64,000 bases of DNA, from positions 2,852,001 through 2,916,000 of the forward strand of contig OY986974.1 of the NCBI GenBank assembly GCA_963920575.1, written 5' to 3'. Positions 21,641-33,134 of this stretch are shown here, one piece after another (the stretch's first letter is position 1; every line of letters starts with the position of its first letter). This stretch comes from Narthecium ossifragum (lineage: Eukaryota; Streptophyta; Magnoliopsida; Dioscoreales; Nartheciaceae). The notes beneath the pieces are model-generated. The model saw only the letters and a list, made by a program, of their open reading frames with translations. It made no database searches and had not been told where the DNA came from. The translations under genes and the position numbers were made by a program.

Positions 21641-22129
21641 TGGAATTTAGACAATCGCTGGGAGATGCTTACATGAAGAAAGATGATATGGGGTTATGTA
21701 TTGTGGTGTGGTGGCTGTGGAAGGAAAGAAATCAGTTAGTATTCGAGAAGGTGTCAAGATCTGCAGATCAGTTGACACATCACATTTTTTTAAAGGTAGA
21801 TTTAAGAGTTTAATTTGGCTAATGATAGAGGAGGGTCTCTACCCAGAGGAGCAGAGGATGTGATATAATCCGGCTGCTATTTCAAAACTGATGCATCTTT
21901 TATACAAGGCGCAGGTATATGTGGATGGGGGTGTTTTGTTGCTTTAAAGCATATGGGGGAGGAAATTTGGAGATGTGGAGGGATAGCGAACGCTGGATCG
22001 GCGCTTGAGGCAGAACTTAGAGCGATCGAGGCTGCGATGAAGGAAGCACACACAAACATGGTATGCGAACTGCGGTAGTTGAATCGGATTCTAAAATGGC
22101 GATTGATATTATTAATGGATTCATTACGG

Positions 22130-22282
22130 GCCTGTTTGGCTCGCATCCCGCACGGGATCCGGGATCCGCGGTATCCTCTCCTCGGTATCCGCCCTTGACG
22201 GATTTCGTTAAACAGAGAATCCGAAATCCACAGATTCCGAGATCTAATGGATTCGCCTCCATTCCATGCTGCCAAACAGGCA
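22130..22282. mobile_element. MITE with GCCTGTTTGGC termini, inside LINE RNase H
   Basis: Perfect 11-bp inverted ends, gcctgtttggc (22131-22141) and gccaaacaggc (22271-22281), enclose a GGATCC-rich core. It interrupts RNase H coding text just after the third catalytic-type Asp motif (ESDSKMAI). The core resembles 7895-8110. Confidence 0.65.
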
Positions 22283-22336
22283 CTTGACCAAATGAGTTGG
22301 AATCATTGCTGAAATCTACATGTTGGGAGTCAATCA

Positions 22337-22722
22337 CTGTTTGGTTGGGGGATAGGGAATCCATATCCCGAAATAAATCTATTTTATTCCTACATTGCAG
22401 CTAAACACCATCTAATCTTCATTTTTATCCCCACTTTATCTCTACTTTATCCCTACTTTTCAACCAATCATTACTACATTTTCTCTTCTTTTCAACCAAT
22501 CACATCAACTTTATCTTTACTTTTTCACTTTTCAACCAATCATTACTTCATCATCCCTACTTTTCAACCAATCACATCAACTTTATCCCTACTTTTTCAA
22601 CAAAACATTACTAATTTATCACTACTTTTCAACAAAATACCATACATATTCCACTACTTATCCCAGGTTACCAATCCTTATCCCCTCTAATCCCGGAATA
22701 GACTATCTCGCAACCAAACACA
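22337..22722. mobile_element. MITE with tgtttggttg ends and internal repeats
   Basis: The inverted ends tgtttggttgggggatag and (reverse strand) gtttggttgcgagatag enclose an interior made of repeated ctacttttcaaccaatcac/aactttatc units. It is inserted downstream of the preceding MITE in the same dead LINE. Non-coding. Confidence 0.6.
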
Positions 22723-22800
22723 CCCGTTAGAGTAGCAAGTAGGGCCACGCTTGTGTTGGCCGGGATGGGCATGGAGTAGTAGTGTTTGTAACCTAGCTTT

Positions 22801-24284
22801 GGAGCTTGACTGATAAAAAGAAAATGATTAAATTCTACATGAACTTAATTTAATCAAAGAATAAAAGATAAATTCTTGTCGAGTTAGAAATTTAGAATAC
22901 ACACCCACATTGGTGGGGATTTTATAGGCGCGTAGCCAGAGCCAAAGTGGGGCCTAACGAATTATATTCTTTTTCCCTATCATTATTTATTAAAATCCTA
23001 TTCAAATACACGTGATGAAATGTTTGTAAAGGAGAATTGGATTTAAATAATAACTAGAAAATGCCTCAGATTAACTATGAGAATGTGACCAAATATGTGA
23101 CTTCTATGTAACATTTTAAATGCAAAGCCAATGGGCTTGCTAAGTGATATAGGTAAGCTCAAGCTGTTTTTGAATGGTCCCTGATAGGGGGCCATTGGGA
23201 TTTTGAGATCGGGTCGTATAGGAACTAACCTACGGGTTCAATTAATCAAAAAATATATATAATATTTTAAATGCGCACCTGATCTTTTCCGAGCCGTAGG
23301 ATCAAGATAATAGCAGTGACGAAAGGTAGCTGTGAGCCAACGGCAAAGCTGAATAAATCAAACAAAGGATCATCAGAGGTGTGAATTTGGCAATAGTCAA
23401 GCATAAAAATTGGATTCCACGGTATACAACAACGGTGCTGCTGTTCGGGGAAAAACTCGACAATATAAATAGTTATTTGACATAAAATAAAACTTCTCAG
23501 TATAATTAAGGATTAAAAACTAAAGATTATTATTTATATACCATTTCAAACGGTGATATTTATCATAACACGGCTTTGAAGTTTGAAATAACACATCTCT
23601 ACTATCAATTTTGAGCTATATTTATTTTCCAGTAACGATATTAAGTCATGAGTAACTCTAAATTTTAAAATTAATCACGTTAAAATTAGCCATAAACAAT
23701 ACGAGAAACCGAGAACCAGATCTCCGACCTCGAGGCAAGAGATGAGTATGTTTCGAACACACGTTTGATTCCACCCAGAGACCAAAGACCATTAAAAGTT
23801 TACCCCCAAAGCCAAACCAAAGCCCAACATTTCCAACCTTATAATGCAATCCATGACTAGAGAGAAAGACTAGCATATTATTCTACGTACGTCTCCTTCC
23901 CCACTTTTTAGACAATTTCTCTATCAGCAGCGAAAACCCAATCTTTAGACAGGTGGTCAAGAATGGCTGCTAGTATCCTTCACTCTCTTAAGTCTTAACA
24001 TACCTAATTAAAAGCTATTGCAGGGATCAAAGTGTAAATTTTAGACTATAAAGAAGCAGCCCTTTGACAGTAAAAATCTAATCAAAGGCTCTTAGCTAAT
24101 GCTAATGACGCCATTGTTGCAGTCAATGGATAGCTTGCTTGGCCTTTGGATATACCAAAGAAGAGAACATAAAGAGAATTAGCCTGGTTCCATGACTGTC
24201 CTAGTGGTTTAGGATTTATGCAGCATAGATAACAGGGAATTTAGAGCTCGGATTCGTCACCTGGATAGATATTTTCTTCTATAT
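22801..24284. other. Intergenic upstream of receptor kinase
   Basis: AT-rich with TE debris. At 23575-23700 lies a partial copy of one arm of the hairpin MITE at 16560-16872 (shared text gatattaag(c/t)cat(a/g)ag and aactctaaattttaaa). No gene. A TATA-like tctatatatgg at about 24278 lies just before the receptor-kinase uORF; whether it is the promoter TATA is unknown. Confidence 0.4.
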
Positions 24285-24320
24285 ATGGTTCTCGATCACT
24301 CCGTCGCCGGAAGGGGATGA
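24285..24320 (+). CDS. Upstream ORF, 11 codons, overlapping the kinase start
   Basis: The uORF encodes MVLDHSVAGRG and then TGA. Its stop overlaps the main start codon in an ATGA arrangement (main ATG at 24317, uORF TGA at 24318-24320). Such overlap can allow termination-reinitiation and dampen translation. Its use is inferred and depends on where transcription starts. Confidence 0.45.
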   Translation: MVLDHSVAGRG

Positions 24321-27300
24321 TAGTGACCGCCGGGGCGTGTCCGAAGGCGAAGCCGGTCATCTTCTCGTCCCACGTTCTGCTGCTGCTGCTTTCAATTATT
24401 CTGATCACAGGTAAATTACAGACTGTTAGCAAAACCATTGCTTAACCACTGTTTTCATGGTAGTCTCCGTCTAGAGGGTGCTTGTAAGCAAGTTAAGACC
24501 TTTTTCCTTCTCGGAATTATAGGACGAGCGATAGCCGACGTCGTCGCCGGAGATCCTCTGGAATCCGACAGGGAGGTGCTGATCCAACTGAAGAGATTTC
24601 TCCGGAGCAACAACCCGGTGGGCTACGGCAGCAGGTATGCCAGGTGGAACGAGTCCGACCCCTCGCCTTGCCGGTGGCCCGGCATCACCTGTGACGGCGC
24701 CGCCGGCGACCAACAACGCGTCACGGGCATCACCCTCTCCGACTCCAATATCTCCGGCGGGGTCTTCACTAACTTCTCCCTGCTCACCAACCTTACACAC
24801 CTCGATCTCTCCGGTAACACCATCGATGGCGGCCTCCCGCCGGAACTCAATAAATGCGGGGCTCTCCGGTACCTCAATCTCTCGCATAATATCATCGGCG
24901 GCAAACTCGACTTGGCTGGACTGACCAACCTCGAGACGCTCGACCTCACGCTTAATAGGTTCCAGGGCAGCATCCGGCCGAACTTTCCGGCGCTCTGCTC
25001 GAGCTTAATCTCCTTCAACATCTCTCAAAACAAGTTCACCGGCGAGATAACCGGCTGCTTCGAGCAATGCCAGCACCTAAGCGAGCTCGACCTGAGCTCG
25101 AACAACTTCACCGGCGGCCTCTGGCACGGCTTCTCCACCCTCCGCCTCTTCGTGGTGTCTGAAAACAACCTCACCGGAGAGATCACGCCGGGCGCCTTCC
25201 CGTCCGATTGCGCCCTCGAATTCTTGGACGTATCGGCGAACGAATTCTACGGGAGGTTCCCCGACTCCATATCGAATTGCTCGAGACTCACGACGTTGGA
25301 CTTATGGGGGAACACGTTCGCCGGAAGGATCCCTTCCGGCATCGGCTCGCTCTCAGACCTCGACACCCTCTACCTAGGCTCCAACGAGTTCGACCGCGAC
25401 GTCCCGGAGGAGCTCCTCCGATGCACCAAGCTTGAATTCCTCGATCTCACCAACAACAACTTCGGCGGCGACGTCCAGGTCATCCTCGGCCGGTTCACGA
25501 CCTTGAAGTATCTCATACTCCAGGGCAATCGATACGCCGGAGGGCTGGAATCCTCAAGGATTCTCGATCTCCCGAGCTTGGTGAGATTGGATCTCAGCTA
25601 CAACAACTTCTCCGGTGCCATCCCGAGCAAGATCGCAAGCATGACGACGACGCTAAAGATTTTGATCCTCGCCTACAACAACTTCTCCGGTGGGATCCCG
25701 CCGGAGATCGGTGGGATGCAAGGACTTCAGGCGTTGGATCTGTCTTACAACGAGATCTCCGGCACGATCCCCAGGGAAATCGGAGGGCTTTCGTCTCTCC
25801 TATGGCTGATGCTAGCAAATAACCGGATCGGGGGCGAGATTCCACCGGAGATTGGGAATTGTAGCAGTCTAATGTGGTTGAATCTAGCGAATAACGACAT
25901 CTCGGGGCCGATCCCGCCGGAGATCGCCGAGATCGGGCAGGATCCTTGGCCGACGTTCGAGATGAATCGCCGCGGAGGGGGCGTCAGAGCAGGCTCCGGC
26001 GACTGCCTCGCCATGAAACGGTTGCTCCCGGCGAGCTACCCGCCGTTTAGCTTCATCTACACGCTGCTGACGAGAAAGACGTGCAAGATCACATGGACAC
26101 GGTTGTTGAACGGGATCGGGCTCTTGCCGATTTGTTTGAACTCCTCGTCGCCGGTCGGGGCGCTGGTGATCACGGGATACGTACAGTTGTCCGGGAACCG
26201 GCTGTCCGGCGAGGTGCCCAGCCAGATCGGGGCGATGAAGAATATAAGCCTCGTCCACCTGGATCGGAACCGGCTCTCCGGCGGTCTCCCGGCTTCGATC
26301 GCGGCTCTGCCGCTGGTGGTGCTTAACGCCTCCAATAATAGCTTCTCCAGTCAAATACCGCAGGAGATCGGCATGATCGGGTGCCTTCAGAGCCTAGATC
26401 TCTCTATCAACAATTTTTCCGGCGAGCTCCCGGCGAGCTTGAATCGACTCAACGAGTTGAACAAGTTCAACGTCTCCTTTAACCCTCTCCTCTCCGGACA
26501 TCTCCCGGCCACCGGCCAGCTCGCAATCTTCAACGCCTTCTCCTTCCTGGGCGACCCGCTCATCTCCTTCTCCTCAGCGGCGCCGCGGCCTATCCTTCCG
26601 ACACCGGCAACAGGCGGACCAGGCCGGCGAAGGGCTACCATCTGGGTGTTCCTCTCGTTCTCCGCTGCGATCCTCGCCCTGGCAACGGCGGCGACCATGT
26701 TCTTCTGCGGTGTCCGATCACCAGTTGACCCGGATCCGGAGTCGGTCCTGGTCGACCTACACAAAAGGCCGTCGTCTTCAACGTCAACAGTGGATCCGGA
26801 CGTCGTCAAGGTGTACCGTTCGGCCAAGACGGCGTTCACTTACGCTGACATCATATCGGCGACGGGCAACTTCGCGGAGACGGCAGTGATCGGGCGCGGC
26901 GGTTACGGGCTGGTATACCGTGGAAATCTTCCCGATGGTCGCCGAGTGGCCATTAAAAAGCTCAGCCGGACCGGAGGAGAGGCCGAACGGGAGTTCCAGG
27001 CGGAGATGGAGATCTTAGCCGGTTCGATCTGGTCGACCCGTTCGGATACCGGTTCCGGTTGGGCACACCCGAACCTCGTGGAGCTCTATGGTTGGTGCCT
27101 AACCGGGCGGGAAACCGTTTTGGTGTACGAATATATGGCGGGAGGGAGTTTGGAGGAGTTGATCAAGGATTGGGCTCGGTTCCGACCGGCGGCCAGGGTG
27201 GCGGCGGCGGTGGGAGTGGCCCGTGCTCTGGCATTTTTACACCACGGATGTCGTCCGAGGGCGGTGGTGCACCGCGACGTGAAGGCGAGCAATGTGCTGC

Positions 27301-27806
27301 TGGACGGAGCCGGGCGGGCGCGGGTGGCGGACTTCGGGCTGGCGCGGACGGTGGACCCTGGCGAGACCCACGTGAGCACGATGGTGGCCGGGACTGTGGG
27401 GTACGTGGCGCCGGAGTACGGGCAGACGTGGCGGGCGACGACGAAGGGCGACGTGTACAGCTACGGCGTGCTGGTGATGGAGCTGGCGACGGGGCGGAGG
27501 GCGGTGGAGGACGGCGGGGATGAGTGCCTGGTGGAGTGGGTGAGGAGGGTGGCGAGGGAGGGCTGGAGGGGGTTACGAGGGGCGGTGGTGCCGGTGATGC
27601 TAGCGGTGGCGGTGAAGGACGAGAGCGGCGGGTCGCCGGGGGGGCCTGAGGGGCTGGCGGAGATGTGCGGGCTGCTGCGTGTGGGGATGCAGTGCACGGC
27701 GGAGGCGCCCCAGGCGAGGCCGGGCATGAAGGAGGTGCTGGCCATGCTGGCCAAGATCACCGGAGATCGTGATGACCTCAACGGTCTCAATAAATCTCTC
27801 CAGTGA
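24317..27806 (+). CDS. LRR receptor-like kinase, NILR1 (At1g74360) type, two exons
   Basis: Exons are 24317-24410 and 24523-27806, giving 1125 residues; donor g|gtaaat, acceptor attatag. I chose the spliced start because exon 1 supplies a clean signal peptide (hydrophobic SHVLLLLLSIILIT) which the unspliced frame lacks. Domains in order: signal peptide 1-35; LRR cap with SPCRWPGITC; about 20 leucine-rich repeats interrupted by an island at about 500-590 (GDCLAMKRLLPASYPPFSF); transmembrane helix about 736-762; and a cytoplasmic Ser/Thr kinase about 814-1105. The kinase has P-loop GRGGYG (822), VAIK lysine (843), HRD aspartate (950) and DFG aspartate (968), so it looks active and RD type. Homology along the whole length is to At1g74360 (NILR1), reported to take part in nematode-triggered immunity with the co-receptor BAK1. 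The coding region is very GC-rich compared with its flanks. About seven extra residues follow helix C (GSIWSTRSDTGSGWAHPNL). Confidence 0.92.
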
Positions 27807-28611
27807 TTTATTTTTGATACAACTCATCAATCAAAGGATGTACAGAATTCACACATACAACTATTGTTATACACCATACGCGCGTGTTCTAACTCTTTTT
27901 AGTTCTTAGCATTATTAACACATAAGTTTTTTTGTTTTTTTTTTCCTTTTTATTTTTTTTGTAACAACACAACATCAAATCTTTTGGTTTAGGATTTGGG
28001 TTGAATCATATGTTTGTGTAGATTTCCATACAAAAAATACATATTGAAAATTACCATAGCTTGCGTGTTGCTAGAATTTATTAGTATGGTTTACAAGTTT
28101 TCAACTCAACGAGGTAACTTTTTGGGTTTAATTTGTAGGATTTTAGACCTAAATGCTTTTAATTTGTAGGATTTTAGAATGGGCTTTAAGCCAATCAAAG
28201 CAATGTGAATGCTATTGACTAATTTTGATAGACTGATTCCATGTTCTGATTGCAGTGCATGTTATCTTTGTTAATCTTGTACAAAGCTTTCAGTCTCCCC
28301 TTGTTAAAATAGTGATGTGGCTGCAGTTCTACATGTTTTCATCTTTGCCATGTTTGTAGGTGTAGTAATATTGTGTAAGCCTTTGATCAGAGTGGTGAAA
28401 ATTTTGTGAGAATAGCATCTGGAGAGTTCACTTCTATCGTGCTGCTGCAGGTGTTTTTCCTATCATGGAATCTCCTTTAAGGATTAAGTTCAATCCTGAT
28501 GCTGAACTTACTGGATCACCAAAATCCTCTGTAATTGTTCCCGGTTCACTCGCTTCACATCTGTCTGATGGGTTGCCCGATCTGTGTTGGTTGAAAGAGA
28601 TTTGGCATGGG
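27807..28611. other. Intergenic, 3' flank of kinase
   Basis: AT-rich, with no supported gene. Two near copies of 'taatttgtaggattttaga' occur at about 28130 and 28160. Confidence 0.4.
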
Positions 28612-28816
28612 CATGTTTGGTTGGCTTGAAGTGGGTCATTTTTTTTTAAGTGACTCCAATCACTTCGGTTGTTTGATGGTGTTGAAGTGCCCACTTCACC
28701 CTCAAGATAAATTTAGCTTTTACTTCCGGATTTGACTTCGGATGATTTTGGCCCGAAGCAGTGGCGGAACCAGGATGAGATTTAGGGGGGGGCGAAATCT
28801 AAAGCAAAATGATAAA

Positions 28817-29179
28817 AAAAAAATTCTGACAGCGGGGCCCACGCAGCAGGCTCCCTGGGAGGGAGGCCGAGGGCAGCAGTCCGAGCGTGGACCAGCACTG
28901 TGCTTTCACTGCCGGCAGCCAGGGCACATCCGCAGGGACTGTCCGCGATGGAACGCACGGGGTGCGGCGCCATCAGGAGGTCGAGACGGAGGGTCCCGGG
29001 CTGGACAGGGCCAGAGAGGTGGAGCCGGGCCAGGCCGCAGCGGAGGTCAGGTGTTCGCCTTACCTGACCGCCCCTACGCAGACGAGGTGCAGCCGTCCTA
29101 TCAGGAGTACCTGTCTCAGCACCCGCTCCCGCTGACCGTAGCACCACCCGTCTCCAGAGGTACAGTTACCACTTTGTAG
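28817..29179 (+). pseudogene. Gypsy Gag C-terminal fragment with zinc knuckle
   Basis: An open frame carrying CFHCRQPGHIRRDC, a CX2CX4HX4C zinc knuckle of retrotransposon Gag, followed by Gly/Arg-rich text and GQVFALP, typical of the Gag end. It then runs into a short unique tail and stops at 29179. No protease, reverse transcriptase or integrase follows. Only about 80 bp separate the stop from the LTR, so pol was deleted, or this was a Gag-only non-autonomous element. Confidence 0.6.
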
Positions 29180-29261
29180 CATCCTGCTAGGCGATGTTTT
29201 CTTTTCCGAGCCCTACCTTGATCGAATCTCGAGGACGAGATTTCTTTTAAGGGTTTTAGGA

Positions 29262-31410
29262 TGTGAGGACCTATCCCTCTATCCTCTTGGCTTGTCGTTG
29301 ACCCCAGGGGCAATTTGGGAAATTGCGCCTTGGCGGTCGTTTTCACACTGGGTGTGCACACACAGGCCTTGCTTGATGGTTGTGTTTGTTAGAAGGTTAG
29401 GTGGGACATGGTTGGGGGTTCTGGACTTGGGCCTGTGTCCCAGCCCAAGTTTGTCTTTCAGGGCTCAGAAGATCGATCACCTAGGGGTGGAGATCGATCC
29501 TGTGGCTAGCAAGATCGATCCCGCATGCAAGGATGATCGATCCTACCTGTGCCTAGAAGTCTTTGTATGTGGCTTTCGAAGGACGGCCACCGCGGTGGCC
29601 GTCGCTTCCCCTGTCAGGGGAGGGGAGACTTTTGCTCCCCTCCTTTGCCTTTCCCGCGGTTTCTCCGGCTTTCCCCGGCCTTACCCCCTTCCCCTCCCCC
29701 TCCTTTCTTCCCCTCTTCTTCTTCCTTCCCGCGAATGCTCTGCTTCTTCCCCTGTTCCGACCGCTCCTTCTCCTCCTCCATTCTCCCTCCTCCGGCCACC
29801 GTTCTTGGAGCTTGAAGGCTCGTTGGAACCGTGACGGTGCGAGGAAGATCCTTGGCTTGGTCTTGTGGTTTGAAGCTGCGTTGTAGAGGTAGGGTTCTTC
29901 TTCTATGACTCCGGTTGTCGTTGGGTTTTGAAATCCGGTTTTGTTTCTTATTAGATCTCCTTGTGGAGATGTTGGTTTCCGGTTTTGAGGCCTTGAGTAG
30001 CCTCGTGGTACTCAGATCTACCAACCCACCAAGTTTGGTGGGGTTTGGTTGTGTTTTCCGGCGGTTCTCTGGCCGGAAGAACGCCGGAACCCATCTTTGG
30101 GTGATCGATCCTTCTGGGAGGAAGGATCGGTCCTCTGGTGTGGGCTTGCTGCGCCCAGCACATGATCGATCTTCTTATGGGAGGAGATCGATCATGGGGC
30201 CTGGATAAGCATGGTTGCCCTTCATCCCGAGAATGATCGATCCTCCTGGGAGGAGTGATCGATCTTCTTTGGTTCGTCAGCGAGGAAGCTCACTGTTGCT
30301 TGGATGATCGATCCTTCCCTTGGTGAGGATCGATCCTTCAGTAGTAGAGAGGGTTTTATTTGTTTTTAAATGCTGTTTTGCCCGCGGGGCTTCGCATGCA
30401 AGTGGCTTTTACGGTTTTGCCCTCGGGCTTTGTCCTGTTATGGATCCTGCATGAATGCTTATCGCTTTATGGTTGAACTGGGAGGGTGATGCCTCCCAGG
30501 TGTGTAGAATAAATGGGCTGACGGTATGCCCTTACCGCTTTGTGGTGAACCGAGGGAGTCATGACCCTCGGGAGTGTTTAGTATAAATGGGCCGAAGGTG
30601 TGCTCTTGAGGTGTTGTTTGTTTACAGCTTTATCATATTTTATACTGCCCTGTTTTCCTGTGCATTAGGCATGCTAGAGTAGGTTGGGTGGGTGTGGACT
30701 CTGCTGCTTAGAGTACCGAGTGATGGTAGTCTTAACTTCGGTTGTTCCACCAAGTGCGGAGATCCCGCTTGGAGAAGGGGGTCCTACTGGGTGCGTCGTG
30801 TCCACCCTGTGTCAGGGAATGTCGGAGTTGCCCACCCCTGAGCAGTGGCGTTATCGGAGATACGCACCTAGGACAGGAACCCTTCGGGTTATTGATGGGA
30901 TTGTGGGATCCTTGGCAAGCCTCGGTACTTGGCATCAGAGTGTGTCCGGTTGCTTTACCCTTGTTTGTGGGAGTTGTAGAGTAGGACCATGCTGAGCTGT
31001 TGCTCATGCCTACCTGGACTGTGTTTGTTGCAGGTGCAGGTGGGCGCTCTGTCCCAGTGTTACCCCCTCGGTCGTCTCGTGGTAGTGCGCAGGATTCTGA
31101 CCATGTCTGAGGGTCAGGATGGGTTTGTTTGCGCATTCGCGGAGACCCCGGTGAGTGGTGTAGCTCCTTTTTGGGGACTGTGATCCCTTGTAGTTTGTTG
31201 TACTAAACCCTGTTAACTTTTATTGCTGGTTTGTAATAGTTGTTAATAGATGTTGTAGTAGCTTGCTTCCGCTCTTTCTCTTGTGCCTGTCGGCAGCTGT
31301 TTCCGCCAGCTGGCAGTGGTCTCAACTGTTTCCGCCAGTTGAGGTTGTCGTCGTAGGCTTTTCCCCTCGCGGTCCCGGCCCGGGTGCGCCCTGCGGGTCG
31401 GGGCGCGACA
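29262..31410 (+). mobile_element. Single LTR of a Ty3/gypsy retrotransposon
   Basis: The LTR begins TGTGAGGACC after a pol-end-like stretch (aatctcgaggacgagattt) and a short purine stretch, and ends GGGCGCGACA, giving 2149 bp bounded by TG..CA. hAT transposase text resumes directly after its end. No 5' LTR and no 5-bp target duplication are found. Inside are eleven exact GATCGATC palindromes (29471-30335) and an imperfect tandem duplication of about 74 bp at 30459-30607 (units with gctttgtggtgaac and taaatgggc). Confidence 0.7.
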
Positions 31411-31429
31411 CCCTCAAATCCTGCAACCG

Positions 31430-33134
31430 TTCCTTCACTACTCCAACCAAACTCATAGCATTAACTATGTCTTGATCCTTTCGCTGCAAGACATGTGACA
31501 ATTCATTCGTAATTCCCATTATATCCCTCATCAAATGCATAGTGAATACAAACTCAAAGCTTTCCATCTTATCCATCAAACTCATAGCCATGGATCTTTG
31601 TTCTGACTGAACTCCATCATCTTTTATGTTTTCAAGCACTTCCAACACTGATGACCACATAGTGAAAAGACGGATTATTGTAAGGTGATGTGAACCCCAG
31701 CGAATATCACCTACAATATTATGGGAATTAAAAATTTATAAACAAAGAAATAAAATATTTGAAGAGATTTAGTAATTAACGAGTAATCACCTGGTCGTGC
31801 GAGACTGATTTCTTGATTTTTGCCTCTTCCACTAGAAATCTCTCCCTTGTCCAACCGATCCACTAAATTCTCATGATGACTTTGGCAAAGAGTATCTTTT
31901 CTTTTACAAGAAGCTCCGACCATATTCACAATCAAGCAAGTGTAATTAAAAAAATCACCAACTTGTAAGTTATTCTTTGCAATAGCCACAACAACCAATT
32001 GAAGTTGGTGAGCAAAACAATGGATATAGATAGCAGAAGGATTGTCCCGCAAAATAAGTGACTTTAACCCATTGAACTCCCCTCGCATGTTTGATGCCCC
32101 ATCATACCCTTGACCTCTCAATCTGGATATTGATAACCCGTGTTTTGCAAACAATCCGTCTATAGCATTTTTTAAAGATTGAGAGCAAGTGTCAGCAACA
32201 TGTTCCACACCAAGAAACCTCTCAATTACTTGTCCACGTTTGTTCACATATCTTAAAACCACTGCCATTTGCTCCTTCACTGAATTATCTCGCGACTCAT
32301 CAACCATAAGAGAAAAAAATCCTTCCCCAATATCATTAATGATCGCAAGTGTGGTCTCCGTTGCACAAGCATTCACCAATTCCTTTTGAGTTTTCGGAGA
32401 AGTCATTTGGTTGTTTCCAGGGCATTAACCATAACTGTTTTAGCAATCTTTTCATCACGTAAGCTGTACCATTCCAAAAGTTCAAGAAAGTTGCATTTTC
32501 TCAATGAACTCTCAGGCTCATCATGACCACGAAAAGCTAATCCCTGCACGAAAAGAAAACGAATGCAATCTAAAACCGCTGTTAAACGAATGCGATATGC
32601 ATTCTCTTGGTCATGCCTATGTGCGGAAAATATGTGCGACACACTTTGCCGCTGATTTCTGAGTATTTCACATTTTTCTCTAGCTTCATTGTGAAAACTA
32701 TTATGGGCACCAACATGTTCACCAAATTTTTCTATTGCCTTTTTTCAATTGTTGAATCCTGTACATGTAAACACATCTCCTCCGCCTTGTTCTCCTTGAG
32801 ATTTCCTAAACAGATAACACCATAAACAATACGCTGCATCCTATTCCAACCACTCATAGTCTTTAAACCATGTCTCCCTAAAACTCCTCATATCTTTTCC
32901 ATATTTTTTCTTGGGAAAATTATGACCAAACGGTTGACAAGGGCGTTTGATCAAGTACCCCCTACAAATTCCATCCCTAATCCCAACATCATATGTTTCA
33001 ATGGGTTTACGCAACCTTGGATCACCAACAATATCATTCAAGTGATTCAACTCTGGGTCACCAATAATATCATTCGAATTAATTAAACTAGTTCGGGGTT
33101 TTTTTGAACTAGTATTCTCTGAAGTAGTATGCAA
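31430..33134 (-). pseudogene. hAT transposase remnant (TTF finger/DUF4371 type)
   Basis: Three blocks on the minus strand preserve order. The N-terminal block (33134-32841) has GYLIKRPCQPFGHNFPKKKYG and FRETWFKDYEWLE, typical of the TTF-type region. A middle block (32642-32403) has AFRGHDEPESSLRKCNFLELL. The largest block (32406-31711) has MVDESRDNSVKEQMAVVLRY, GQGYDGASNMRGEFNGLK and IHCFAHQLQLVVVA. A further piece (31660-31430) ends in VVKERLQDLR where the gypsy LTR begins. Stops and frameshifts separate the blocks, and the C-terminal dimerisation region is absent. Confidence 0.8.

Larger units (their letters stand above)
21641..22800 (+). pseudogene. Decayed LINE RNase H region split by two MITEs
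   Basis: Fragments of a plant LINE 3' end read in order. First comes the linker with WWLWKERNQLVFEK (near 21710). Then comes RNase H with TDASFIQGAGICGWG-like text (about 21890), ALEAELRAIEAAMKEA (about 22003) and VVESDSKMAIDIINGF (about 22078), and a C-terminal remnant VRVASRATLVLAGMGME (about 22727). The chain is broken by a frameshift near 22060 and by MITEs at 22130-22282 and 22337-22722. It is dead. Confidence 0.65.

Noticed and set aside
24438..24522. Start of the receptor kinase at ATG 24438 without splicing
   Set aside because: This leader has no good signal peptide. Splicing 24410 to 24523 gives a typical one and uses consensus sites.
29292..31183. Several 60-180 codon frames within the LTR
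   Set aside because: They overlap in many frames and have no homology. LTRs of this kind are non-coding.
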